DNA of 18,450 nucleotides, taken from the NCBI GenBank assembly GCA_027316975.1, contig DAHVFL010000027.1, forward strand, positions 1 through 18,450. The letters run 5' to 3'. The stretch's first letter is position 1. Each line of letters starts with the position of its first letter. The stretch comes from Chloroflexota bacterium (lineage in GTDB: Bacteria > Chloroflexota > Ktedonobacteria > Ktedonobacterales > Ktedonobacteraceae). Position numbers and translations under genes: made by a program. Shown piece after piece: positions 1 through 6,975 of the stretch. The notes under the pieces are model-generated. The model was not told the DNA's origin. It saw nothing but the letters and a program-made list of their open reading frames with translations, and ran no database searches.

Positions 1-464
1 GGGCTATCCTGAGCGGCGGATTGGCAAACATCAAGGCTCGAAGAATACAGGACGTGCTGCACGAATTGACGCAGTTGCAGGCGCAACGCGGGGATACCAC
101 CGCGCTCGTCCGCGCCCTGGACCAATTGCCACGCATGCAGCCGGAAGAAGCGTGGCGTTCGCTGCGCACGCTACCCGGCGTCGGGCCAAAAACGGCCGCC
201 TGCGTGCTCATGTTCAACCTTGACCTGCCTGTCATGCCAGTTGATACGCACGTGTGGAGAGTATCCCGCCGTCTGGGATTGATCGGAGCAAAGGTTAGCG
301 CGGACCAGGCGCACGATACCTTCGCAAAAGTGACGCCGCCAGCATGGGTCTATCCACTCCATGTGAACCTTATCCGGCACGGGCGACATATATGCCACGC
401 GCAACGGCCTGCATGTGATACATGCGCCTTGCGCAGTGAGTGCGCCTATGTGGGGAGCGTGTGA
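1..464 (+). CDS. nth: endonuclease III-type DNA glycosylase/AP lyase, 5'-truncated by the window edge
   Basis: This is the C-terminal part of an endonuclease III family enzyme, which removes oxidised pyrimidines and nicks abasic DNA in base-excision repair. The frame is open to the left edge (codons from position 3 read A-I-L-S-G-G-L-A-N-I-K-A), so the TTG at 21 is not the likely start; the N-terminus lies outside. Visible features are the helix-hairpin-helix LPGVGPKTAACVL with the catalytic lysine, the catalytic aspartate in PVDTHVWRVSRRLGL, and a complete 4Fe-4S loop of spacing C-X6-C-X2-C-X5-C close to the C-terminus. A full-length paralog follows 106 nt downstream on the same strand. Family assignment is firm; substrate preference cannot be read from the sequence. 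Confidence 0.9.
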   Translation, partial: AILSGGLANIKARRIQDVLHELTQLQAQRGDTTALVRALDQLPRMQPEEAWRSLRTLPGVGPKTAACVLMFNLDLPVMPVDTHVWRVSRRLGLIGAKVSADQAHDTFAKVTPPAWVYPLHVNLIRHGRHICHAQRPACDTCALRSECAYVGSV

Positions 465-570
465 GCAACTCACTTTCTGGAACGCATTACCCGTTGACCA
501 ACGTGTCTATAGTAACCGGTGCAATAGAAGCATCTCATAATCAATGGCTATAGAAAGTTGAGCGACATCT

Positions 571-1314
571 ATGAAGCAGCCAGCCCGCAAAGAACGCAAT
601 CTTGCTGATTATGGATATCCTACATCCGACGTAGCGACCCTTTCATCAAAAGCTCTTGAAGTAACTCAACGTCTGACTGACCTGTATGGCGAACTTCCTT
701 TCTCCAGTAAAGACCCCATGGGCCAGTTAGTGGATATTCTTCTCTCGCACCGCACGCGCGATGAGCAGACTGCTGCCGCCTGGGAGAACCTTTTGAAACG
801 CTTTGGCTCCTGGGAGGCAGTCCGAGATGCCCCAACCGCTGAGGTGCAGGAAACCATTGCCAACGTCAACTGGCCGGAAGTCAAAGCCCCGCGCCTGCAA
901 TCCATCATGCGCCAGATCACCGGAGAACGCGGCACCCTCAACCTCGATTTTTTGTGCAGCCTTCCAGTAGCGGAGAGTACCGCCTGGCTGAACCGCTTTG
1001 AAGGCGTCGGACCAAAAACCACCGCCTGCGTGCTCCTCTTCAGTTGCCAGCAGCCCCTGCTTCCCGTCGATGTACATGTCCACCGCGTCTCAGGACGCCT
1101 TGGCCTCATTGGCAAGAAAGTTACAGCCGATGCCGCTCATACCCTGTTGCAGGCGCTCCTCCCGCAAGATTCCCGCTCCATTTACAATTTTCACAAAGCC
1201 CTTTTACGGCACGGCCAGCGCATCTGCGTATTTGAGCGACCGCGCTGTAACAAATGCGTGCTTACCGACCTGTGCGACTACTACAAAACCGTGGTGAAAC
1301 CACAATCTCCATAG
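571..1314 (+). CDS. second endonuclease III-like DNA glycosylase (divergent paralog)
   Basis: A complete 247-aa HhH-GPD protein. It has the helix-hairpin-helix FEGVGPKTTACVLLF (about residues 143-157, catalytic Lys149), the catalytic aspartate in LPVDVHVHRVSGRLGL (Asp167), and the Fe-S cysteines 219, 226, 229 and 235 in C-X6-C-X2-C-X5-C spacing. Length is slightly above the usual 210-220 aa because of an N-terminal extension of about 25 residues. The helix that normally reads SAQ(T/A)TD near the lesion-intercalating residue here reads LSHRTRDEQ, so this is not a canonical Nth and may differ in lesion choice. It resembles the truncated upstream gene in the C-terminal half, suggesting tandem duplication. 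The ATG at 571 is the first in frame; no strong Shine-Dalgarno is visible. Role in base-excision repair is inferred from the family. Confidence 0.88.
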   Translation: MKQPARKERNLADYGYPTSDVATLSSKALEVTQRLTDLYGELPFSSKDPMGQLVDILLSHRTRDEQTAAAWENLLKRFGSWEAVRDAPTAEVQETIANVNWPEVKAPRLQSIMRQITGERGTLNLDFLCSLPVAESTAWLNRFEGVGPKTTACVLLFSCQQPLLPVDVHVHRVSGRLGLIGKKVTADAAHTLLQALLPQDSRSIYNFHKALLRHGQRICVFERPRCNKCVLTDLCDYYKTVVKPQSP

Positions 1315-1384
1315 GAAAAATACGTTCTGATACCCGGTTGACACAGGCCATTTCGTGCCCATATTTCCCCCTGAAGCCAGCGTG

Positions 1385-1434
1385 TGCTAGAATGCTAGAG
1401 GGACAAACCCGACCAACAGAACACCATGTAGGAT
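1385..1434 (+). promoter_or_regulatory. possible extended -10 promoter and leader of the fchA-folD pair
   Basis: TGC-TAGAAT at 1385-1393 fits an extended -10 element, without a convincing -35. The leader carries an 11-nt direct repeat AACACCATGTA at 1420-1430 and 1437-1447. The first copy contains an ATG immediately followed by TAG (1425-1430), a start-stop unit. The second contains the real fchA start, served by the Shine-Dalgarno AGGAT at 1430-1434. The promoter call rests on pattern only. Confidence 0.35.
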
Positions 1435-1441
1435 AAACACC

Positions 1442-2065
1442 ATGTATAGAGAAGAAAGCATTCAGCGCTACCTTGACGACCTGGCTTCGGCGCGGCCCAT
1501 TCCTGGCGGCGGCTCGGCCTCGGCCTTGAGCGGCGCGATGAGCGCGGCGCTGGCAAGCATGGTCTGCCGCCTGACGCTGGGCAAGGCTGGCTATGAGGAC
1601 GTTCAATCCGAAATTGAACATATTTTGGAGCAGACTGAACAACTGCGCGCGCGCTTTGCCGGACTGCTCCAGGAGGATATCGCCGCGTATGGACGACTTG
1701 TAGCAGCATACAGAATACCACGCGCCACCGGTGAAGAGCGTATCGAGCGCGCCGCCACCATCCAGAAACAACTCCTGGAAGCCGCCACAGTTCCTTTGGA
1801 GGTGGTAGAATGCGCTGCAAAATTGATGCACCTCTGCCAGAGGATTGCGGAAATTGGCAATACCAATGTCTTGAGTGATATTGTGGCGGCGACAGCGCTG
1901 GCGTATGCTTCGGCAGGAGGAGCGACCTCCATGGTACGCATTAACCTGCGCTCACTAAAAAATGCGCAGCTGGCTGGCGAATTGGAAGAGCGGCTGACAA
2001 CCGCTTTGCAAACAGTAGAACAATGCCGGTTGGAAGTAGCCGCTATCGTAGGGAGGCGAGCGTGA
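1442..2065 (+). CDS. fchA: FchA / formiminotransferase-cyclodeaminase C-domain family protein (probable methenyl-THF cyclohydrolase)
   Basis: A 207-aa all-helical protein of the cyclodeaminase/cyclohydrolase family. The N-terminal signature is ARPIPGGGSASALSGAM (about residues 17-33), followed by the family's long helices and the conserved segment IAEIGNTNVLSDIVAA (about residues 138-153). Members of this family either hydrolyse 5,10-methenyl-THF to 10-formyl-THF (FchA) or deaminate formimino-THF. No histidine-degradation partner is present; instead the stop overlaps the folD start by 4 nt (GTGA, 2062-2065), so the folate-interconversion role is preferred. The start is supported by AGGAT 7 nt upstream. 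The cyclohydrolase assignment over cyclodeaminase is inference from context, strengthened by the missing lysine in the neighbouring FolD. Confidence 0.85.
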   Translation: MYREESIQRYLDDLASARPIPGGGSASALSGAMSAALASMVCRLTLGKAGYEDVQSEIEHILEQTEQLRARFAGLLQEDIAAYGRLVAAYRIPRATGEERIERAATIQKQLLEAATVPLEVVECAAKLMHLCQRIAEIGNTNVLSDIVAATALAYASAGGATSMVRINLRSLKNAQLAGELEERLTTALQTVEQCRLEVAAIVGRRA

Positions 2066-2952
2066 CCGCGCGTATACTGGATGGGCGCGCCCTGGGAGTT
2101 CAGATTAAAGAGGAACTACATGCCGATATCGAGCGGTTTGCGCGCGAACAGGGCAAAACGCCTGGACTGGTCATCGTTCGCGTAGGTAACGATACCGCGT
2201 CAGGTGTCTATAGCAAGTCCATCCTGCGCGTCGCCGGCGAAGTCGGTCTCGTAGCCAGCATGACGCAGCTTGCCGCCCGAACCACGCCCGATGAGCTACG
2301 CTCAGCTTTGATACAACTGAACAACGATGTAACCGCGCAGGGTATCATTGTGCAGATGCCCTTACCGCCGCACCTCTCGCAAAAAATGGTCATTGATACC
2401 ATCAACTCGAACAAAGATATCGATGGCATCAGTCCGCGCAGCGCGGGCAATCTTTTCCTGGGTCTGCCCAGTTTTCTACCCGCGACGGCTGCGGCCGTCA
2501 TCGAAATACTTGAGCGCGCCCGCGTGCCGCTCGATGGAAAAAGAGTCGTCGTCATTTCGCGCAGCAACGTGGTAGGCAAACCGCTCGCTATGATGTTGTT
2601 ACAAAAGAATGCCACCGTCACCGTATGCCATTCTCGTACCGCCAACCTGCCATTCTATACCCGCCAGGCCGATGTGCTGGTAGCCGCCGCCGGACATGCA
2701 ATGATGGTCACGGCAGACATGGTGCGACCGGGCGCAACCGTCATAGACGTAGGCATCAATTCGGCGCCGGATGGCGGTATCGTAGGCGACATCGATTTTG
2801 AGGCAGTCAAAGAGGTAGCAGGCGCGCTCACGCCCACGCCCGGCGGCGTCGGCCCGCTTACCAACATCCTGTTACTCAAACAATGTATGCAGGCCGCGTG
2901 GCGCGAAGCGCAAGGCCATACCACATATCGCGCCACCATCTATTTCTTATAG
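2062..2952 (+). CDS. folD: FolD methylene-THF dehydrogenase with the cyclohydrolase lysine replaced (Ile54)
   Basis: A 296-aa FolD family protein. The family oxidises 5,10-methylene-THF with NAD(P)+ and normally also hydrolyses the methenyl product. The GTG at 2062 is chosen as start because GGGAGGCG lies at 2051-2058 and it overlaps the fchA stop (GTGA); from it the protein begins TARILDGRAL, as expected for the family. Numbering then matches E. coli FolD: Tyr50, Gln98 (IIVQMPLP) and Asp121 (NKDIDG) are all present. Position 54, the catalytic lysine of the cyclohydrolase reaction, is Ile (codon ATC at 2221). A lysine occurs at 52 instead. The Rossmann segment ISRSNVVGKPLAMMLL and the C-terminal LTPTPGGVGPLTNILLL are intact, so dehydrogenase activity is expected. 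Cyclohydrolase loss is inferred from known effects of mutating this lysine in the family. Confidence 0.93.
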   Translation: MTARILDGRALGVQIKEELHADIERFAREQGKTPGLVIVRVGNDTASGVYSKSILRVAGEVGLVASMTQLAARTTPDELRSALIQLNNDVTAQGIIVQMPLPPHLSQKMVIDTINSNKDIDGISPRSAGNLFLGLPSFLPATAAAVIEILERARVPLDGKRVVVISRSNVVGKPLAMMLLQKNATVTVCHSRTANLPFYTRQADVLVAAAGHAMMVTADMVRPGATVIDVGINSAPDGGIVGDIDFEAVKEVAGALTPTPGGVGPLTNILLLKQCMQAAWREAQGHTTYRATIYFL

Positions 2953-2988
2953 CCATTTATAGTGACTTTGAACAGGCTTTGATCATTC

Positions 2989-3057
2989 TGTCATCCTGAG
3001 CGCAGCGAAGGATCTCGGTGACTCATAGACAGACCCTTCGTTGCGCTCAGGGCGACA
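2989..3057. repeat. imperfect inverted repeat with 27-nt arms, convergent intergenic region
   Basis: Arms at 2989-3015 and 3031-3057 match in 23 of 27 positions around a 15-nt loop; all four differences are transitions. The arm core CCTGAGCGCAGCGAAGG recalls a dispersed repeat common in several environmental bacterial genomes (recalled knowledge, not checked here). It lies just after folD and before the end of the convergent regulator gene. It has no downstream T-tract on the plus strand, so it is better read as a dispersed palindromic repeat than as an intrinsic terminator, though it may act as a transcript-end hairpin. Confidence 0.7.
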
Positions 3058-3083
3058 AATTATCGACAACCGCCCTGTAATAT

Positions 3084-3116
3084 TGTACGGGCGACCCGCG
3101 CGGTCGCCCTGGAAAC
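3084..3116. repeat. REP-like palindrome (same family as the element in hemC)
   Basis: The stem GGGCGACC / GGTCGCCC (3089-3096 and 3102-3109) is a perfect 8-bp inverted repeat with a 5-nt loop CGCGC. It is flanked by TGTAC on the left and TGGAAAC on the right. The element inside hemC has the same architecture (8-bp stem, 5-nt loop) and flanks (TGTAC, TGGTAAC), with compensating changes in the inner stem. That pattern is typical of REP families. Confidence 0.65.
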
Positions 3117-3156
3117 GGATAATCTAGCAAAAATCTTTAAGTTGCAAGCGAATTGG

Positions 3157-3933
3157 CTAAGCAGCGAAATTCAGGTTGCCCGGTTGAGCTTCGTTTGCTC
3201 CAGATATATTGGTTGTAGGAACATCCAGGCTTACTTCATCAAACTGGACATTACTTAGCCAGACTTGTCCCGACCCTGAAAGCAAAATGCCGAAGGCAAT
3301 ATTGATGCTCTCCGGGGGTATATCAAGGACTATGGTGTGCTTCTGCCAATTGGTTGTGCCCTGAATCGGTCTGTTTTGCATATTATCGAAGCCAAGGGTT
3401 CTTTCGCCTGTTCCATCTATGCGCATCCACAACCCGGCCCAGTTCTCAACATCTACAGATTTCACAATAGCAGAAAAACTCATACGTTTGCTCCGGTAGT
3501 TGTCAGCTTTGAACATTTGCATCATCGTGCCAAATCCCTCGGCGTCTGGTCTTCTGGCTCTCAAGTACCCACTATTTTCGTTCTGAAAGGTTTCCTGAGT
3601 GTCAACGCCAGGTTCATAATCCGCAGGATGGCTTCCTGCAATAGACCATGAAGCCATCCCTGTTTGCGATTTGCGGACAGAAGCTTCTTCAACGAGGTTG
3701 TCAAAAGAGGGAACGCGAGGTCCATCCCACGACTCCATTTGGATAGCTTGTCTTTCCAGCTTTATCCAGCGTTCGCGCATTGCCGAACTTTTCTCTATTT
3801 CTTGCATAAGCGCTGTTGAAAGCAGGCTTGCTGCGTAACTCGCTGGTGCGCTGCCATCTAGACCAGCGCAAAATTCCAACATTTTACGTATTCGAGGACT
3901 GAGTGTAACATAGATACGTGCTGGTGTATTCAA
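3157..3933 (-). CDS. putative ribbon-helix-helix-like regulator fused to a jelly-roll-like domain
   Basis: A 258-aa protein with two apparent parts. Residues 1-48 (ARIYVTLSPRIRKMLEFCA, then a helix) look like a ribbon-helix-helix/CopG-type DNA-binding unit. Residues about 92-238 are beta-rich, with the motifs WAGLWMRIDG, LGFDNMQNRPIQGT and a final VWLSNVQFDEV. I recognise this domain from bacterial regulators and hypothetical proteins, where it follows AraC or other HTH domains and looks like a carbohydrate-binding-type jelly roll; its ligand is unknown to me. The start is TTG, chosen because GGAAG lies about 7 nt upstream and no ATG occurs before residue 18. A strong promoter and a 12-bp inverted repeat lie 35-84 nt upstream, suggesting autoregulation. 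The DNA-binding role is inferred. Confidence 0.65.
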   Translation of the reverse strand: MNTPARIYVTLSPRIRKMLEFCAGLDGSAPASYAASLLSTALMQEIEKSSAMRERWIKLERQAIQMESWDGPRVPSFDNLVEEASVRKSQTGMASWSIAGSHPADYEPGVDTQETFQNENSGYLRARRPDAEGFGTMMQMFKADNYRSKRMSFSAIVKSVDVENWAGLWMRIDGTGERTLGFDNMQNRPIQGTTNWQKHTIVLDIPPESINIAFGILLSGSGQVWLSNVQFDEVSLDVPTTNISGANEAQPGNLNFAA

Positions 3934-3967
3934 TGGTTTCTTCCTTCAAGCCAATACAAAAACGTTG

Positions 3968-4002
3968 TTTAGATGCTATTCAGCACTATTATAGCATCTA
4001 AA
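3968..4002. promoter_or_regulatory. 12-bp perfect inverted repeat, probable operator
   Basis: TTTAGATGCTAT at 3968-3979 and its exact reverse complement ATAGCATCTAAA at 3991-4002 are separated by 11 nt. One arm overlaps the minus-strand -10 box and the other sits at the predicted transcription start. This geometry fits repression of the gene that starts at 3933, most simply by its own ribbon-helix-helix-like product. The palindrome is seen; binding is inferred. Confidence 0.7.
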
Positions 4003-4017
4003 TAGCGACTTTTTCAA
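3988..4017 (-). promoter_or_regulatory. sigma-70-like promoter of the regulator gene
   Basis: On the minus strand, TTGAAA (4017-4012) and a perfect TATAAT (3993-3988) are separated by 18 nt. The start codon lies 54 nt beyond the -10. Overlap with the 12-bp inverted repeat points to control at initiation. Confidence 0.65.
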
Positions 4018-4341
4018 GGTCTTTACTTACTCGGCTTCAACTCGTTGTATGACACACAATTTCGTCATAGTCACAATAGAGGCGAGACCTTGCGGTTGCC
4101 TTTCAGTCTCCATCAATTCGAGGCTCTGAACTTTGAACTACACACCTTGCAATATCCCACATCATCGTGTACACTATCTACATAGCACGCTTGCTTACAA
4201 CCCCGTAAGAAGCCTGGACTTCGTAGCCTCCATTTCGATCATCGCTGAAACATTCGCAACAAAACCCTCCATTACACCCGCAACACCTGAAACTTCTGAA
4301 ACAGTGGACACACCCGCAACAACAGAAAGGCCCCATTCCAC
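4018..4341. other. intergenic stretch without a convincing gene
   Basis: This lies between the divergent regulator promoter and the phage-tail-like gene. It contains a 12-nt direct repeat ACACCCGCAACA at 4274-4285 and 4310-4321 (36-nt period). A 78-codon frame at 4133-4369 has Thr/Pro-rich low-complexity composition and runs into the next gene, so it is not called. I see no clear promoter. Confidence 0.5.
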
Positions 4342-6399
4342 ATGGTTCGTACCCTCGATAGCGCATTGACGACCGCCCTTACCAACGTCACCCGCGTACC
4401 CGCCTTCAAATTAACCATTGAGGATCATGTAATCCACTACGCGCAGTACCAGACCCCCGGCGCAACTGATGCCTGGAATGATGCCTGTATCGCTGCCGAC
4501 AACAGCATCATCCGCGTGCAGGTTCCGCGCGGCGGCTCCGGCTACGCCAGCGCGTTTCAGGCGCAGCGCATCACTGACCCGTCGCAGGCTTCACAATGGA
4601 CCACCTGGGGGAATTTGCCGGGTTCGAGCGGATTGATGTTTCAGGATGGTGGATGCGCGGTTTCTAACTCTGGCGGAGTGCTCACCGCTTTTGCGCAGCG
4701 CGGCACCGGCGGCAATAACTTGTGGGCCTGGACATCGTCCACTAATGGTGTGACCTGGTCTGGTCCCGTCAGCGTCCTGGCCCCGCCCGGAGGCGCGTTG
4801 ATTAAAGGCATCGGCAGCGCCGGTAATAACGATGTCTTCTTTCTCTATGATGTTCTCGGCGGCGAAGCCATGGGGTGTTCATTTTACAGTGGCGGTGTGT
4901 GGAGCGCGCTCACAACCTGGACGCTTCCCAGCATTCCCTACGGCGCGGGCGTAGCTGCTGTCTGGGCTAATAGCGTCTACACAGTCGTGTACTCGGATAG
5001 TTATAGCCTCTTCTCCTGCGCCTACAATCCCTCCTCAAATATGTGGAGCAGCAACCCCGTCATCGCGCCTGCCACCAGCGCCGCCATTGGTCGTCTCGCC
5101 CCCCGTCTCTCGCTGGCCGACAACCTCTATACCCTCTCCTGTATCGAGATTGACACTGGCGTCCTGACAGGCGCGGTCTACAGCTATCCGCGTTTGAGGC
5201 AATCTGCCGATCTGCTTCACTGGTCTAACGGCCTCATCGTGCATGACATCACCTGTAACTACGGCGCAACCGTTTTCAAATTGTCCGCGCCCAACACTGG
5301 AAGTTCCGGGCCGCGCTATTATGTCGCATCTCTGCCCCTTGTATTAAGCGCGCCCGCCTTCCAGGCATCCAACGCCACGCAGTACCTTGATGTTTCCGCG
5401 TCCGTCCTCTCCTATCAACGCCACGAGCAGGTAGGCAAACCCTCTCGCCTCGAGGTCATCGTGGATAATGCGCGCGGCGTCTACAACGCCCTCTTGACTG
5501 CGGGCAGCGCCTATCAACCCATTGGCTTGAACGCCTCGCTGGTCTTGAGCGAAGGGTACAAGACCGGCTCGCCCCCAACAACTATCGATACGGTACAGGT
5601 AGGCATTTATCACCTTGAGCAGATTCACGTCGTGCGCTCGCCACAGGATAACCACCTCCTGCTGGTCGGACTTGATCTCTCGCGCAACCTCGATCTGCAA
5701 TCGCGCTTTCAAATGACCTACTCCAATTCCACACTTGCGTACCTGATAACAGAAGTGGCGACCAGGAGCGGGCTTTTTTCACCCGTATTGCCCGCCACCT
5801 CGCAGATGTCGCAAATCATCCCTGCCTACGTGCTGCGCGCCGGTCAAACCTATCGCCAGGCGCTCGACGAACTATGTGCCGCTTACGGCCTCGTCTACTT
5901 CTTCGATCAGAGCGAAACGCTCCAGGTGCGTGAATTGTCAGGCAGCGATCCTTCGGTCTGGACATACCGGCCAGAAATCGAACTCGTGAGCTTTGGCAAC
6001 ATCGACCCGCGGGCCAATCATATCATCGTGAGCGGCAAACCGCCTGTCGGGGGGCTTGTTGGAGCATTGACCACCGCCGAGGCATACGACGACGTCAACG
6101 TCCACCTCGTGGGCCTGGAGCGCCTGCTGCACCATACGGATCTCAAACTGACCAGCGTCTCGCAATGCGCTCAGAAGGCTGCCTTTCTGCTCGCGCAGGA
6201 GGCGCGTTCCCAGGTAGCCCATAGCGTGAGCATCCCGCTTAATCCCGCCTTGCAGTTGCTCGATGTCGTCACACTGGTCGATAGCGCGGCTCCAACTGGA
6301 AGCGGTCAAAGCAGCATATGCAGAATCGCGCGCGTGTTAGCGCATTTTGACGCGCAACACGGCCTCTATGATCTACAACTGGAACTCGAAGGTCTGTAG
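4342..6399 (+). CDS. orphan phage tail/baseplate-like protein with an inserted beta-propeller-like domain
   Basis: A 685-aa protein without signal peptide or membrane helix. The first about 35 residues (RTLDSALTTALTNVTRVPAFKLTIED) resemble the start of phage tail/baseplate proteins. Residues about 40-340 are Gly/Ser/Trp-rich beta repeats with a BNR-like SSTNGVTWSGP (about residues 132-142), suggesting a sialidase-type propeller. Residues about 345-685 return to a tail-hub-like pattern (LSYQRHEQVGKPSRLEVIVDN; TYRQALDELCAAYGLVYFF; a final RIARVLAHFDAQHGLYDLQLELEG) reminiscent of hub proteins of contractile or siphophage tails. No other phage or injection-system gene is in the window. A weak AAAGG precedes the ATG. 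Its end lies 5 nt from the stop of the convergent membrane gene. The domain reading is from memory of families and is tentative. Confidence 0.6.
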   Translation: MVRTLDSALTTALTNVTRVPAFKLTIEDHVIHYAQYQTPGATDAWNDACIAADNSIIRVQVPRGGSGYASAFQAQRITDPSQASQWTTWGNLPGSSGLMFQDGGCAVSNSGGVLTAFAQRGTGGNNLWAWTSSTNGVTWSGPVSVLAPPGGALIKGIGSAGNNDVFFLYDVLGGEAMGCSFYSGGVWSALTTWTLPSIPYGAGVAAVWANSVYTVVYSDSYSLFSCAYNPSSNMWSSNPVIAPATSAAIGRLAPRLSLADNLYTLSCIEIDTGVLTGAVYSYPRLRQSADLLHWSNGLIVHDITCNYGATVFKLSAPNTGSSGPRYYVASLPLVLSAPAFQASNATQYLDVSASVLSYQRHEQVGKPSRLEVIVDNARGVYNALLTAGSAYQPIGLNASLVLSEGYKTGSPPTTIDTVQVGIYHLEQIHVVRSPQDNHLLLVGLDLSRNLDLQSRFQMTYSNSTLAYLITEVATRSGLFSPVLPATSQMSQIIPAYVLRAGQTYRQALDELCAAYGLVYFFDQSETLQVRELSGSDPSVWTYRPEIELVSFGNIDPRANHIIVSGKPPVGGLVGALTTAEAYDDVNVHLVGLERLLHHTDLKLTSVSQCAQKAAFLLAQEARSQVAHSVSIPLNPALQLLDVVTLVDSAAPTGSGQSSICRIARVLAHFDAQHGLYDLQLELEGL

Positions 6400-6424
6400 C
6401 CGGGTCAGGCTTTTCCTGCCCGGC
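6399..6424. other. GC-rich hairpin at the convergent gene ends
   Basis: GCCGGG(T)CAGG at 6399-6409 pairs with CCTGCCCGGC at 6415-6424: 10 bp with one bulged T and a CTTTT loop. It overlaps the ends of both convergent genes. No T-tract follows on either strand, so intrinsic termination is uncertain; it may simply protect both 3' ends. Confidence 0.4.
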
Positions 6425-6914
6425 GGCGGCGAGCAGCAGCAGCATTACGGCGACGTTCTCGCCGCCGCTCAATAGTGATGGTGCGCTGTTGCTCGCTCAG
6501 CATCTCACCATCCTCAACCTGCTCCATGCGTGCCGCGCCATTTCCATTACTTTTCGCTGTTGGAACGCTCGTAGTTCTGCCCTGCGCTCGTAGCATTCGC
6601 GTATTGAGAATGCCCTGGCGAATAACCAGGCCGGCCAGCACAGCCGCCGCCAGTAACATGAATAAATACACCGGAAGGAGAATACCTCGAATGCTTGCCG
6701 GAATCGCGGGGTTTTTATACTCGATGCTGAGCATAAAAACCAGGGCCAGCAGCAAATATTCGGTGCCGGTCAGCATATTGATTTGTTTATGCCACTTGAT
6801 GCTCACTCCATGTGCCCTGGCATCGCGCACACGTTTGAAGCCGGTTAACAGGTTATAACCTGCGAGGGCCAGAAAGACTGCGCTGAAAAGCGCGAGAAAC
6901 TGCGGGTTATTCAT
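6405..6914 (-). CDS. small membrane protein with three predicted helices and an Arg-rich tail
   Basis: I do not recognise a family for this 169-aa protein. Hydrophobic segments at about residues 6-24, 47-64 and 76-98 suggest three transmembrane helices. They are followed by a soluble tail with a strongly basic end (ERRRERRRNAAAARRRRAGKA region, from about residue 149), likely cytoplasmic and possibly nucleic-acid or lipid contacting. The start is well supported by GGGAGGAT ending 9 nt upstream of the ATG. It follows the zinc-ribbon/BACON-like gene by 61 nt on the same strand, so the two may be co-transcribed. The alternating Arg/Ala tail is compositionally unusual. Confidence 0.75.
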   Translation of the reverse strand: MNNPQFLALFSAVFLALAGYNLLTGFKRVRDARAHGVSIKWHKQINMLTGTEYLLLALVFMLSIEYKNPAIPASIRGILLPVYLFMLLAAAVLAGLVIRQGILNTRMLRAQGRTTSVPTAKSNGNGAARMEQVEDGEMLSEQQRTITIERRRERRRNAAAARRRRAGKA

Positions 6915-6975
6915 AAAACAGTGATCCTCCCAGGTTAAACGACCATCGCGCTATTCGATTGTAGTGCGCCGGATA

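Noticed and set aside
1262..1831. 189-codon minus-strand frame across the fchA start
   Set aside because: Antisense to the conserved FchA N-terminus and to the end of the glycosylase gene; the translation has no family features.
2023..2061. Upstream ATG as folD start (13 extra residues)
   Set aside because: The extra residues are not family-like, while GTG at 2062 has a strong ribosome site and gives numbering identical to E. coli FolD.
4133..4369. 78-codon plus-strand frame with Thr/Pro-rich end
   Set aside because: No ribosome site, low-complexity composition from a 12-nt direct repeat, and overlap with the better-supported gene at 4342.
6399..6424. Intrinsic terminator for the convergent genes
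   Set aside because: The hairpin is good but no T-tract follows on either strand, so it is listed only as a hairpin.
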